From positions 85,403 to 149,402 of the forward strand of contig JAVBNA010000006.1 of the NCBI GenBank assembly GCA_031551875.1: a DNA stretch of 64,000 bases. The letters are read 5' to 3'. Source of the DNA: JAVBNA01 sp031551875. Lineage in GTDB: Bacteria > Bacillota > Clostridia > Oscillospirales > Acutalibacteraceae. The notes beneath the pieces are model-generated. The model was not told the DNA's origin. It worked only from the letters and a program-made list of their open reading frames with translations, and did not search any database. The first letter of the stretch is position 1, and each line of letters begins with the position of its first letter. Positions 8,541 to 17,350 of the stretch are shown here, piece after piece. The position numbers were made by a program, and so were the translations under genes.

Positions 8541-10040
8541 ATGAATAAAATGAGTTCAACCGGGGTGCCCGAAACAAAGCGCGCGGCGGGCGTCCTGCTG
8601 CACATCACAAGCCTGCCCGGCCCATACGGCGTGGGCACGCTGGGGGCAGAGGCACTGCGCTTTGCCGATTTTTTACAGGCGGCGGGGCAGCGCTGCTGGC
8701 AGGTGCTCCCCGTCGGTCCGACGGGGGAATGGCACTCCCCCTACCAGTCGCCTTCTGCCTTTGCGGGTAGCCCCCTTCTGATTGATCCGGAGCTGCTGTG
8801 CAGACAGGGCTTGCTGCGCCGGTCGGAGTGCGCCGCAGTCAGCGTTTCGGGAGAAAGTGCCGACTTTGACCGCGCGGAGGAGGGCGCATTCAAGCGGCTG
8901 CATGCTGCCTTTGCCCGTCACGACAAAGGGGGCGCGGCCTACCGTGCATTTTGCAAAGAGCAGGACTTCTGGCTGTCCGATTATGCGCTTTTTATGGCGC
9001 TCAAGGAACACTTTGGGGGCGCGCCGTGGAATACCTGGGAGGCGGGTGTCCGGCGGCGCGAGGCGGCGGCGCTGGCGCACTATCAGACGCTGCTGAAAGA
9101 GGAAACCGAATTCTGGAAGTTTGTGCAGTACCTCTTTTTTTTCCAGTGGTCGGACTTTAAAGAGTATGTAAACCAAAAGGGGCTCAGGCTGATCGGCGAC
9201 ATTCCCCTCTATGTGTCGGGAGATAGCGTGGACACCTGGGTGAACCGCGCGTTGTTTCGCATGGATGAGGACGGAAATGCAAAGCTGGTGGGTGGGGTGC
9301 CGCCCGATGATTTTACCGAGGAGGGGCAGAACTGGAACGTGCCGGTCTATCACTGGGCACACATGGCCGAAGAGGGCTTTGCGTGGTGGAAGGCGCGCAT
9401 GGCGGCCGCCGCTGAGCGGTATGACATGGTGCGCATCGACCACTTTATCGGCATCGGGCGCTATTACGCCATTCCCGGTGAGGGAGCCCCGGCCTCGGCG
9501 GGCGTCTGGCGCAAGGGCCCCGGGATGAAGCTCATGCGCGCGATCGGGGAGGTGCTGCCATGGGAGAGGCTGATCGCGGAGGATTTGGGCGTCCCGCTGC
9601 CCGAAACGGAGATTCTGCTGCGGCGCACCGGGCTGCCGAGCATGAAAGTGCTTGAGTTTGCCTTTGACGGCGAGCCGGGCAACGCTCACCTGCCCCACAA
9701 CCTCCCGCCCAACTGCGCAGTGTACGGCGGCACCCACGACAACGAAACCGTCGGAGGCTTCCTGGCGCGGGATGCCGCCGCCCGGCGGGCAATCGCGCGC
9801 TATCTGGGACGTGCGTCCGGGCGTGCGGCGGTCTGGGACGTCATTCGCATGGGACTGGCCAGCGTGGCCGACCGGGCGGTGTTCCAGATGCAGGACTACC
9901 TCGAGCTGGGCAATGAGGCGCGCATGAATACGCCGGGCACAATCGGCGGGCAAAACTGGCGGTGGAGGATGCGCGAGGACGCAGCGGATGCCCCCCTTGC
10001 GCAGCGGATGCGCGACATGGCGCGGCAATACGACCGGTGA
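8541..10040 (+). CDS. malQ: 4-alpha-glucanotransferase (amylomaltase, GH77)
   Basis: 499-residue GH77 enzyme that transfers alpha-1,4-glucan segments between maltodextrins in glycogen/maltodextrin metabolism. Signatures include the N-terminal GVLLHITSLPGPYGVGTLG, LPVGPTGEWHSPYQSPSAFAG, the IGDIPLYVSGDSVDTW block, YDMVRIDHFIGIGRYYAIP (catalytic Asp in RIDHF), LIAEDLGV (acid/base Glu) and GTHDNET. ATG 8541 is preferred, with GAGG 12 bases before it; the TTG at 8493 lies inside the putative -10 box. No glycogen genes adjoin it. A bidirectional terminator separates it from the converging anti-sigma gene. Confidence 0.96.
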   Translation: MNKMSSTGVPETKRAAGVLLHITSLPGPYGVGTLGAEALRFADFLQAAGQRCWQVLPVGPTGEWHSPYQSPSAFAGSPLLIDPELLCRQGLLRRSECAAVSVSGESADFDRAEEGAFKRLHAAFARHDKGGAAYRAFCKEQDFWLSDYALFMALKEHFGGAPWNTWEAGVRRREAAALAHYQTLLKEETEFWKFVQYLFFFQWSDFKEYVNQKGLRLIGDIPLYVSGDSVDTWVNRALFRMDEDGNAKLVGGVPPDDFTEEGQNWNVPVYHWAHMAEEGFAWWKARMAAAAERYDMVRIDHFIGIGRYYAIPGEGAPASAGVWRKGPGMKLMRAIGEVLPWERLIAEDLGVPLPETEILLRRTGLPSMKVLEFAFDGEPGNAHLPHNLPPNCAVYGGTHDNETVGGFLARDAAARRAIARYLGRASGRAAVWDVIRMGLASVADRAVFQMQDYLELGNEARMNTPGTIGGQNWRWRMREDAADAPLAQRMRDMARQYDR

Positions 10041-10048
10041 CAGACAGG

Positions 10049-10085
10049 AAACACCCGCCCCGCAGTGCGTGCGGGGCGGGTGTTT
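10049..10085. terminator. Bidirectional terminator between malQ and the anti-sigma gene
   Basis: A 15-16-bp GC-rich perfect stem (10049-10064 with 10070-10085), A-tract on one side and T-tract on the other, between convergent genes. Confidence 0.85.
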
Positions 10086-10094
10086 CGAAAGAAA

Positions 10095-10766
10095 TTATTC
10101 CGTGTCTTTTCCATCGTTCAGATAGATAGAGTACCCCTCCTCGGCCAGCTTGGTGATCTCATTGGCGGTCAGATGACACAAGCTGGGCTCATCGGGGGAA
10201 AGGGAGATGACGTTGCCCTCAGAGTCACTGACGACATAATTCCCATCAATACGAGGAAAAACGGCGACACAAAAGAGAAAGTCGGGGTCGTCGGCGTTCG
10301 CCCGCATCTGCTCTTCGAGCGCGGGAGAAATGAAAGAGCCGCGGCCCTTTTCGCTTTTCGGCATATCAAACGTGTCCGCTTCGGGCGATGTGGATGCCAC
10401 AAGAATGTTTTCCTCCGCACTGCCCGCAAAAGCGGAAGCAGAGCCGACGTCCTTATAATTACCAAACTCCTGAGCGGCCTCGGGCGTGGAAGCCATCATG
10501 GTTTCAAATTGTTCGTCCGCCGCCGGAGAGACATTTTGCGTCCGGCTCCAAAAGTGCAGGGCGATGCCGGCGCAGGCCACAAGCACCACACAGGCCGCCA
10601 GGGCGGGCGCAAGCCGGCGGAGGGTGAAAACCTTGGGCGTTTTACGCCCGCTTGCCTTACTGTCCTTTTGCGCATCCACCGCCGATTGTATGTCGCAGAA
10701 GGGACGCTTCTCATGCCGCTCAAGGGCGCCGCGCAGCGTGTCAAGGATTTTTTGTTCAGTTGTCAT
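10095..10766 (-). CDS. Putative anti-sigma factor, single-pass membrane protein
   Basis: 223 residues. A soluble N-terminal part (~1-50, EQKILDTLRGALERHEKRPF) is followed by one transmembrane helix (about 52-72, LAPALAACVVLVACAGIALHF) and an extracytoplasmic C-terminal part. It overlaps the end of the ECF sigma gene by 11 bases, and GGGAGGG lies before its ATG. That arrangement and topology fit a membrane anti-sigma factor that holds the neighbouring sigma factor inactive. No zinc-binding anti-sigma motif (HxxxCxxC) is visible, so the role is inferred from position and topology. Confidence 0.65.
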   Translation of the reverse strand: MTTEQKILDTLRGALERHEKRPFCDIQSAVDAQKDSKASGRKTPKVFTLRRLAPALAACVVLVACAGIALHFWSRTQNVSPAADEQFETMMASTPEAAQEFGNYKDVGSASAFAGSAEENILVASTSPEADTFDMPKSEKGRGSFISPALEEQMRANADDPDFLFCVAVFPRIDGNYVVSDSEGNVISLSPDEPSLCHLTANEITKLAEEGYSIYLNDGKDTE

Positions 10767-11313
10767 GCGGCGTTCCCTCCCTTCCGCGTTCGTCCATCAG
10801 ACGGGACAGCTTTTTGATCGCCTGGGCATATTTCCAGCGCACCGTCGCCGCCGGACGCTGTACAATGAGCGCAATCTCGTCGTGCTTGAGACCGGAGGCG
10901 TGCAGCAGTACGATCTGCCGGTCGTTATCGCCCAGCGTTTCCAGTGCGCTTTTGAGCAGGATGCGCTCAAGCTGCCGATCGTCAAAGGTGTCGCCGTCCG
11001 AAAGCGCCGATTCGGGCAAGAGGTCAATGTCGGCGAAGCGGCGGTTCTTTTTATAAGCGGCGAGCGCCAAATTGCGGGCAATTTTAAGCACCCACGCCTT
11101 GCCAAGGCCGCGCGGCGAGAAGCCCGCCCCGGCCGTGCAGATTTTGACAAAGGTCTCCTGTGTAATGTCCTGCGCGGTGGCGGCGTTGCGCACGATGGAC
11201 AGCGCCAGTGCGTAGACGCTGCCCTCCAGGGCGTTGTACAGCGTCTCCAGCGCCTCCATATCGCCCTTACAGGCTTTGAGAATCAGCCGATCCAGATCCA
11301 GAATGTCCGGCAT
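10756..11313 (-). CDS. ECF-type RNA polymerase sigma factor
   Basis: 185-residue sigma-70 family protein of the ECF group. Region 2 spans about residues 5-70 (YALALSIVRNAATAQDITQETFVKI) and region 4 about residues 120-175 (LGDNDRQIVLLHASGLKHDEIALIVQRPAATVRWKYAQAIKKL, a helix-turn-helix). Start 11313 is chosen because AGGAGGG lies 8 bases upstream; an in-frame ATG at 11370 has no such site. It is co-transcribed with the putative anti-sigma gene. Target genes are unknown; an extended -10 sequence (TGGTATCAT, minus strand near 11380) lies upstream. Confidence 0.92.
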   Translation of the reverse strand: MPDILDLDRLILKACKGDMEALETLYNALEGSVYALALSIVRNAATAQDITQETFVKICTAGAGFSPRGLGKAWVLKIARNLALAAYKKNRRFADIDLLPESALSDGDTFDDRQLERILLKSALETLGDNDRQIVLLHASGLKHDEIALIVQRPAATVRWKYAQAIKKLSRLMDERGREGTPHDN

Positions 11314-11475
11314 TCGCCGTTCCCTCCTGTCATTTGTATAATCTCTGTCCGGTGCATTTTGTTGGGACAATTTTTATGATACCATAATTTTGACAACATT
11401 TACAGGGGTCCGGGCGGATATTTGCACACTTTTTGCGAAAGAATAATCACATATCGCATGAAGGGAAGACATAAT

Positions 11476-11838
11476 ATGTTTTTGGAGTACCTCAAATGCT
11501 TTGTGGTGGGCGGGCTGATCTGCGTGGTCGGACAGGTGTTCATCAATTGGACCAAGCTGACGCCGGCGCGCATTCTGGTGCTTTTTGTGTCGGCGGGCGT
11601 GGTGCTGACCGGGCTAGGGCTGTATGAGCCGCTGGTCAAGTTCGCGGGGGGCGGCGCGACCGTGCCGCTGACCGGCTTCGGGTATGCGCTTGCCAAGGGC
11701 GTGGAAAAGGGCGTCGCGGAAAACGGATTGCTCGGCGTGCTGACCGGCGGGATTACCGCCACGGCGGGGGGGATCGCCGCCGCCGTGTTCTTCGGCTATC
11801 TCGCCGCACTGCTGTTTCAGTCCAAGGACAAATCATAA
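11476..11838 (+). CDS. spoVAE: Stage V sporulation protein AE-like membrane protein
   Basis: 120 residues, almost entirely membrane helices. The GGLICVVGQVFINWTKLTPARILVLFVSAGVVLTGLGLYEPLVKFAGGGATVPLTGFG stretch, cited here only by landmarks such as KLTPARI and GLYEPL, matches SpoVAE/SpoVAEb. SpoVA proteins form the inner-membrane channel that moves dipicolinic acid and calcium into the forespore and out at germination. Start 11476 follows AGGGAAG. The gene normally lies in a spoVA operon with spoVAC and spoVAD; here it stands alone and is followed by a terminator. It is the clearest evidence in the window for an endospore former. Confidence 0.9.
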   Translation: MFLEYLKCFVVGGLICVVGQVFINWTKLTPARILVLFVSAGVVLTGLGLYEPLVKFAGGGATVPLTGFGYALAKGVEKGVAENGLLGVLTGGITATAGGIAAAVFFGYLAALLFQSKDKS

Positions 11839-11845
11839 CCACACA

Positions 11846-11883
11846 AAACAAAGGGAGCGCCCGGCCGGGCGCTCCCTTTGTTT
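11846..11883. terminator. Bidirectional terminator between spoVAE and the DUF4340 gene
   Basis: A perfect 38-base palindrome (19-bp arms) with A and T ends, placed between convergent genes. It overlaps the DUF4340 stop codon by two bases. Confidence 0.85.
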
Positions 11884-13360
11884 ACGGCATCGGCAGAACT
11901 TCAAGATCCGCCGCGCATTTTTCCGTGTCCTCTTTGAGCTTGCGCACATAGTCCCCGCGCACGGTAACATAGCAGTCCTCGTCGCCGTATACCACGTTGT
12001 ACCGGCGCTCCCCCGCAGGGTAAAAACGCACCACCGCGTCGGGGGCGCTGAGCGCCTTCCGGAAGCGCACCTTGACGGTGAGCTCGGGCGAGCCGCTGAC
12101 CGGGGTGCCGGGCATGCCCTCGCTGCGCACCGACGCAATCACGCCGAAAAAAATCTCGAAATTGGTCAGCGTCAGCGTCTTGTCCTTCGCATAGGCTTTG
12201 CCCTCCTGTCCGGGGATCACTTCGCCGTCGGAATTCTTCCGGGGCGGGGTGTAGGAAAACTCGGTGGTTTTGCCGTCGAAGGTCACCGACACGCCCTCGA
12301 TATCCTCAAGGGCAAAAGGACGGGCGAGCGAGGCGGTTTTGCTGTAGAAGTCGCCGTCTGTCCAGGCCGACACCGCGCTTTCTGTGACCTCAAAAATTGG
12401 GGATGCCACCGCCGGGGTGTCCAGCCGCCGGACAAAGTAGCCGCCGTCTGCCTTTTTGCCCGCAGCGAGGGTGTAGGAGACGCCGTTTGCCTTGAACGAA
12501 ACCGTGGCGGCGGGGGCGTCAAGACCATAGCTCCTCAGGTCGTCCTGCGTGACAGGGGCCGCGACCGCGCGGTCGGCAGTCAGGTCGAAGAGCTGCGTCT
12601 TGAGCAGCGTCCAGCCCTCATCGGCGCAGCCCGCCCGGATGGGCGCCTCCATCACGGCCTCACAGGCGGAGAAGGGCGCGGCGGGCTTTTCAAACTGCGG
12701 GTTTTCTTTGATTGTGACGGGGGACGCCCAGTTGGTTCCTTCGATACGGACGGAGGTCAGGCGTCTGCCGTCGTCGACCTCCTCCCCCGCCTCGGCGGGG
12801 ACGTTGACCAGCGTCAGGTCGAGGTAGCCGAGCGGGGTGCCCCGCAGACGCTCGTCCAGCGCCGCGGTGTATACATGGGGATCGGTAGAAAGCTTAACAT
12901 AGCAGAGGCTCTCCTGTCCAGGCACGGCAGAACCCACCAACAGGGTTTCCGCACTGCCGTCTGTATAGGAAATAATGAGTGATTGACTTGGATCGGCCAG
13001 ACCGTAGTCTGCCGTATTCTCAGGGACGCCCAAATCGCGTGCCGCCGTAAGGTCATAGGCGGTTTTCATCGCACTTTCGACAAAGCCCTCATACATCGCA
13101 AAGACTTCCATGCCCTCAATCGCAAAGCCGCTTGTTTTATTTGGGTCAGGGATAAAGGCATAGCTGCCCTGCTCATTTTGGACGTCAATGCGGGCGATTT
13201 GGGCGGGATCGCTGTGCAGGAGTAAAAGCTGGGACTCCTCTCCGGAGGGAGACGTGGCGGGATCCTCGGACGGGACAAGCATCGTGAGCAGGGTATAAAT
13301 GCCAATGAGGACGAGCAAAAAGGCAAAAAATGCCAGGATGGGAAGCCATATCTTTTTCAC
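11882..13360 (-). CDS. DUF4340 domain protein of a Gld-like ABC export operon
   Basis: 492-residue protein with one N-terminal membrane helix (about 4-28, WLPILAFFAFLLVLIGIYTLL) and a long extracytoplasmic part made of repeated DUF4340-like modules (ITSVRIEG, VSFKANGVSYTL, IEGVSVTFDGK). It starts with GTG, whose first base overlaps the TAG of the upstream GldG-like gene, so the two are translationally coupled. DUF4340 proteins recur beside GldG-like and ABC-2 permease genes and are thought to be partners of the exporter, but the substrate is unknown. Confidence 0.88.
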   Translation of the reverse strand: MKKIWLPILAFFAFLLVLIGIYTLLTMLVPSEDPATSPSGEESQLLLLHSDPAQIARIDVQNEQGSYAFIPDPNKTSGFAIEGMEVFAMYEGFVESAMKTAYDLTAARDLGVPENTADYGLADPSQSLIISYTDGSAETLLVGSAVPGQESLCYVKLSTDPHVYTAALDERLRGTPLGYLDLTLVNVPAEAGEEVDDGRRLTSVRIEGTNWASPVTIKENPQFEKPAAPFSACEAVMEAPIRAGCADEGWTLLKTQLFDLTADRAVAAPVTQDDLRSYGLDAPAATVSFKANGVSYTLAAGKKADGGYFVRRLDTPAVASPIFEVTESAVSAWTDGDFYSKTASLARPFALEDIEGVSVTFDGKTTEFSYTPPRKNSDGEVIPGQEGKAYAKDKTLTLTNFEIFFGVIASVRSEGMPGTPVSGSPELTVKVRFRKALSAPDAVVRFYPAGERRYNVVYGDEDCYVTVRGDYVRKLKEDTEKCAADLEVLPMP

Positions 13361-14808
13361 TAGAGATGCCGCCTCCTCAGAAAGACTGCCAGTCCGGCGA
13401 GCAGGATCGCGAGGGGCACCGCCACCGAAAAAAGAATCAGGCCGACCACCGTCCCGGTCGTGGTGCTCACACCGATCAGGTCGTACTGCACCAGCGTGGT
13501 GGGCAGGATATTGACGGGATTGTCGGCCTCCTCCGCGCCGGTTGCCTCCCGGAAGAGGCTCAGCGTGACGTCCAGGTTGGACACCGAGGAGGAGGTCAGC
13601 AGGGCGGAGGAGAAGAAGATCGACGAGCCGGACACCGTGACCGAGGAGGTACTCGGTTCGGTGTTGCCTCCGGAGGCGCGCGCGCTCATGAGCAGGACAT
13701 TTTGCATCGCGCCCTGTGCGCCCGCCGGGTCAAAGGTGTCGTCGCTGAGCGGTGCGGCCACCGCCGTGTTGTCATAGGTGGTGACAAGGGGGAAAACCGT
13801 GACGCCCTGCGGCGCCGCCGGGGTGGTCAGTGCACGTGACGCCAGGGTCAGACAGGGGGACTGTAACCCCTCCAGCGGCGCCCAGTCGGAGTTAACCGCG
13901 CCGAATAGGTTGAGCGGGGAGCCGCCCTGCGTTTTCTGCGCGTCGGTCTCGTAGAGCACGTCGGTGTCCACGGCGATGCCCCAATCCTTGAGAAAAAGGG
14001 AAAGGTTCGGCGTCTCGGGCTGGCTTGCGTCAAAGGTGATGAGCAGGTGCTTGCCCAGGCGCTGCCCGTTTTCGAGATAGCTGTCCAGCTTTTGAATTTC
14101 TGGCTGCGTCAGGTCGTTGACGGGAGAGGCGATCACCAGCATATCGGTCAGCGCGAGTACATCGTCCGAGATCAGGTTTACATCGCGGCATTCAAAGCCG
14201 TTTAAGCTCAGGGCGTTTTTGAGTCCCGTGACGTCGGCCTGCTCATCATGCCCTGTGACAAAGCCGATGAGGGGCAGCTTGTCCGAGTTGACCGCCATGA
14301 CCGCGGTGGTCATGAGCACCTCCGCTTCGGACGAAACTACGCCGGTACTCTCATCGGTGGAGAGCATGCTCTCCTGGCCTAAAAAGCGGTAGCGCTTGTC
14401 GCTGCGCACAATGACGTCGGCCTCCATCAGCTTGAGGTCGGGGTATTTCGCGGCGAAGGTTGGATCCTTTTCTATGTCCACATAGCGGAAGGTGATCAGG
14501 CTGTTGACCGCCGCATACCGGGCGGCCAGCGCCGGAATCTGAGCGAGCCCCTCACCGGCGAAGGCATCCTCGGCGCCGATGAGCAGGATCTCAGTGGGCA
14601 GTGTGACCGCGTTGGCGACCTGGATCGACTCCTTTTTGAGGCTGTAGGATTTGTCGGCGGTCATGTCGAGCGCCAGAGAGGGAAATTTGTCCTCCAGCAT
14701 GCTGAAAATCACGTTGATCACCACGACAACGGCGACAAACAGCACGGTCATGACCGTGGCGGCCGTGCCGCGCGCGAGGCGGTTTACCGATTTCTTTTCT
14801 GTATTCAT
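13360..14808 (-). CDS. GldG-family ABC transporter auxiliary protein
   Basis: 482-residue membrane protein. It has one N-terminal helix (about 15-40), a large extracytoplasmic GldG/IFT52-like domain (ADKSYSLKKESI, NSLITFRYVDIEKDP, IGFVTGHDEQADV, LTDMLVIASPVNDL) and a C-terminal helix near 455-478 ending in RRRHL. It belongs to the 'ABC-type uncharacterised transport system' family related to GldG of gliding Bacteroidetes. The ATG at 14808 is preferred over GTG 14817 because AGGAGG lies 10 bases before it. It sits 14 bases after the permease gene and one base overlaps the next gene. Gliding is not implied in Clostridia; the exported substrate is unknown. Confidence 0.88.
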   Translation of the reverse strand: MNTEKKSVNRLARGTAATVMTVLFVAVVVVINVIFSMLEDKFPSLALDMTADKSYSLKKESIQVANAVTLPTEILLIGAEDAFAGEGLAQIPALAARYAAVNSLITFRYVDIEKDPTFAAKYPDLKLMEADVIVRSDKRYRFLGQESMLSTDESTGVVSSEAEVLMTTAVMAVNSDKLPLIGFVTGHDEQADVTGLKNALSLNGFECRDVNLISDDVLALTDMLVIASPVNDLTQPEIQKLDSYLENGQRLGKHLLITFDASQPETPNLSLFLKDWGIAVDTDVLYETDAQKTQGGSPLNLFGAVNSDWAPLEGLQSPCLTLASRALTTPAAPQGVTVFPLVTTYDNTAVAAPLSDDTFDPAGAQGAMQNVLLMSARASGGNTEPSTSSVTVSGSSIFFSSALLTSSSVSNLDVTLSLFREATGAEEADNPVNILPTTLVQYDLIGVSTTTGTVVGLILFSVAVPLAILLAGLAVFLRRRHL

Positions 14809-14822
14809 CGTTTGCACGCCTC

Positions 14823-15530
14823 CTAACTCCAGCGCCGCTTTTCGAGCACGCGCACGGTCAGAAAGACAAAGACCGACGCCACGCTCAAAAAGAACACCGC
14901 GCCCGACAGGCTGAACCGCCCATCGGCAAACTCATAATACCGGCTCTGGAAGGAAATCCACGCGACCACCCTGCCCACGGCGGGGCTTTGAATCATGGCG
15001 GTGACCGAATCGATCAGCATGAGAAACAACCCGACGCCCAGCGTCGAAAAGGCCGCGACCACCTGGCTTTCGGTCAGCGACGAGAGAAAGATCCCGATCG
15101 CGATGTAGGCGAGGGCGTAGAGCAGCGACGCTATGATGTTGCCGATCACGATCGTCCAGTTCATGGAGGCGGTGAAAAAGGACAGCGTGGCCGCGTGCAC
15201 AAGCGTCGCGGACACCGAAAGAGCATAGACGCCCCAGGCCGCCAGCAGCTTGCCGGTCACAAGGCCGGTCAGGCTGACCGGCGCGGTGAGCAGCGCCTGG
15301 TCGGTTTTGAGCTTCTTGTCCTCGCTGAGCGACCGCATGGTCAGCACCGGGATGAGCAGCATGCTGAAAATAAAGATGTACTGATAGGTCATGGTAAACA
15401 CGGAGGAGGACTGCCATCCGAAGGTGGTGTAGGTGCAGATGCCTGCGGTCAGAAGGATGATGCACAGAAAGACATAGCCGATGGGGGAGAGAAAGAGGGA
15501 TTTAAACTCCCTCCTGAAAATCGCGCGCAT
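14823..15530 (-). CDS. ABC-2 type permease (GldF-like)
   Basis: 235-residue integral membrane protein with six predicted helices. It starts MRAIFRREFKSLFLSPIGYVF, as is typical of ABC-2 permeases paired with GldG-like proteins. Start 15530 is chosen because it gives the family N terminus; the in-frame ORF extends upstream through the ATPase gene with no better site. The gap to the ATPase stop is two bases. Together with the ATPase, GldG-like and DUF4340 genes it forms an exporter of unknown substrate. Confidence 0.92.
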   Translation of the reverse strand: MRAIFRREFKSLFLSPIGYVFLCIILLTAGICTYTTFGWQSSSVFTMTYQYIFIFSMLLIPVLTMRSLSEDKKLKTDQALLTAPVSLTGLVTGKLLAAWGVYALSVSATLVHAATLSFFTASMNWTIVIGNIIASLLYALAYIAIGIFLSSLTESQVVAAFSTLGVGLFLMLIDSVTAMIQSPAVGRVVAWISFQSRYYEFADGRFSLSGAVFFLSVASVFVFLTVRVLEKRRWS

Positions 15531-15532
15531 GG

Positions 15533-16474
15533 TCAGTGCACCTCCTTTTCGTCGGTCAGCGCGAGGAAAATGTCCTCGAGGCTGAGCTCGTGCATGTTGA
15601 GCAACAGGATCGGCCATTTGCGGTCGGACAGGCGCGCAAAAAGCACCCTGCGCGGGTCGGCGTCCTTTTCAGGCTCGACCGCGAATTCAAACGCGCCCGG
15701 CTCCTTTTCGCCGAGGCTCTGCACGGCTTTGACGCCGGGCAGCTTCAAAAGCGTTTTGGAGACCTCCCCTTCAGGCCCTGCCACCCGCACGAGCAGGCGC
15801 GGCCCGCCGCTCAAGGACGCCGAAAGGCTGTCGGGCGTGCCGTCGGCGACAATGCGCCCGCCGCTGAGCACCAGTATGCGCTCGCACACCGCTTGCACCT
15901 CGGGCAGGATGTGGGAGGAGAGGATGACCGTATGGTTCTTGCCCAGGCGGCTGATCAGCGAGCGGATTTCAATGATCTGCTTGGGGTCAAGCCCGACGGT
16001 GGGCTCGTCGAGAATGAGCACGGGCGGGTTGCCCAAGAGTGCCTGTGCGATGCCCACGCGCTGTCGGTAGCCCTTGGAGAGATTCTTGATCAGCCGGGGG
16101 TATACCTCCGTGATGCCGGTCAGCTCGCAGATTTCCGCGAGGTGCTCGGCGCGGGGCAGGCGCACCTTTTTAAGCTCGTACATAAAAGCGAGGTATTCTT
16201 TGACCGTCATGTCGAGGTAGAGGGGAGGCTGTTCGGGCAGGTACCCGATGCGCATCTTTACGTCAAAGGGGCTTTCCAGCACGTCAAAGCCGTCCACACG
16301 CACCGAGCCCCCGGTCGCCGACAGGTAACCGGTGATGATGTTCATGGTGGTGGTTTTGCCCGCGCCGTTGGGGCCGAGGAAGCCGAGAATCTCCCCCTCC
16401 TTGACGGTAAAGCTGATGTCGCGCAGGGCGTGGTTCGCGCCGTAGCGCTTGGTCAGATGGCTGACTTCAATCAT
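15533..16474 (-). CDS. ABC transporter ATP-binding protein (GldA-like)
   Basis: 313-residue ATPase. Walker A (GPNGAGKTTT) is near residue 38. The Q-loop region (YLPEQPPLY), signature NLSKGYRQRVGIAQALLGNP, Walker B (LILDEPTVGLD) and H-loop (ILSSHILPEV) follow. The C-terminal ~90 residues form the extra domain seen in ABC-2 exporter ATPases. ATG 16474 has AGGAGG 9 bases upstream. It lies 16 bases after an amidohydrolase gene, so a five-gene operon running from 17279 down to 11882 is likely. Confidence 0.95.
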   Translation of the reverse strand: MIEVSHLTKRYGANHALRDISFTVKEGEILGFLGPNGAGKTTTMNIITGYLSATGGSVRVDGFDVLESPFDVKMRIGYLPEQPPLYLDMTVKEYLAFMYELKKVRLPRAEHLAEICELTGITEVYPRLIKNLSKGYRQRVGIAQALLGNPPVLILDEPTVGLDPKQIIEIRSLISRLGKNHTVILSSHILPEVQAVCERILVLSGGRIVADGTPDSLSASLSGGPRLLVRVAGPEGEVSKTLLKLPGVKAVQSLGEKEPGAFEFAVEPEKDADPRRVLFARLSDRKWPILLLNMHELSLEDIFLALTDEKEVH

Positions 16475-16490
16475 GGCAGGATGCCTCCTT

Positions 16491-17279
16491 TCAGGCTTCT
16501 CCGAGTACACGCAGGGCGTTTTTCTCAAAAATCAATTCGAGCTCGTCATCGCTCAGACCGAGCTTCGAGATGCGTTCGAGCTCGTCCGAGTGGTTCCACA
16601 TGGGGAAATCCACGCCGAACAGCACCCGCTCGGCGCCGTACGCCCGGATTAAGGCGCGGGCACGTTCGGGGGGGAGAAAGGCGAGGCTGGACGACGTGTC
16701 CACATAACAGCGTGTCCCGGTGAGATATTCCTCCGCCTCGTCCCACACCGAATAGCCGCCCAGATGCGCCCCGACGGCGACGAGGGCGGGGAAGTCGGTG
16801 AGCAGCTTTTTGAGCCGCCGGGGATGGGAGTAGTCATAGCGGGTGTCACCCATATGGAAAAGAACCGGATAGCGCCCCTCGAGCCGCTCATACAGCGGGT
16901 ACAGGGCGCGGTCGTCGATGTTGAAGGTTTGAAAATCGGGATGCAGCTTGACGCCGACCAGAGACAGCGCCTCCATCTCGTCGAGGGCGGCGTCAAAGTC
17001 CTCCAGATCAGGATGGAGCGTCCCGAAGCCGGTCAGCCGGTCGGGGTACAGGGCGCACTGCTCGGACACAAAGCGGTTGATGGAGGACACCTGTCTGGGG
17101 GTGGTGGCGACCGAGTGAACCACAAAGCGCCCGATGCCCGCTGCGTCGCCTAAGCGGAAGAGCTCGCCCAGCGTGCCGACGGCGGCCATGTTCACGTTGT
17201 AAAACTGCTGAACCCCGTCGGTCGCCTTGACGGCAATCGCGTCGGGGTAAATGTGGGCATGAAAGTCCAGAATTGCCAT
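16491..17279 (-). CDS. Amidohydrolase-family (TIM-barrel) metal-dependent hydrolase
   Basis: 262 residues. It begins LDFHAHIYPDAI, giving the HxH metal site at the end of strand 1. Further metal-site candidates are HPDF (GVKLHPDFQ), HMGD and GAHLGG. The DFPMW motif near residue 225 supplies the last aspartate. This is the amidohydrolase_2 pattern (ACMSD/LigW-like decarboxylases and hydrolases); the substrate cannot be told from sequence. It is the first gene of the ABC export operon. A paralogue with the same layout is at 18527-19333. Confidence 0.9.
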   Translation of the reverse strand: MAILDFHAHIYPDAIAVKATDGVQQFYNVNMAAVGTLGELFRLGDAAGIGRFVVHSVATTPRQVSSINRFVSEQCALYPDRLTGFGTLHPDLEDFDAALDEMEALSLVGVKLHPDFQTFNIDDRALYPLYERLEGRYPVLFHMGDTRYDYSHPRRLKKLLTDFPALVAVGAHLGGYSVWDEAEEYLTGTRCYVDTSSSLAFLPPERARALIRAYGAERVLFGVDFPMWNHSDELERISKLGLSDDELELIFEKNALRVLGEA

Positions 17280-17317
17280 ATGTACACCTCTGCATCTAAA
17301 AATATCAATAATATTTA

Positions 17318-17326
17318 ATTATACCA
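17318..17326 (-). promoter_or_regulatory. Extended -10 promoter for the amidohydrolase/ABC operon
   Basis: On the minus strand TGGTATAAT forms an extended -10 (TGn plus TATAAT) about 40 bases before the start codon. There is no good -35. Confidence 0.5.
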
Positions 17327-17350
17327 CTAACTGTCAAATCCGTCCGCAGA

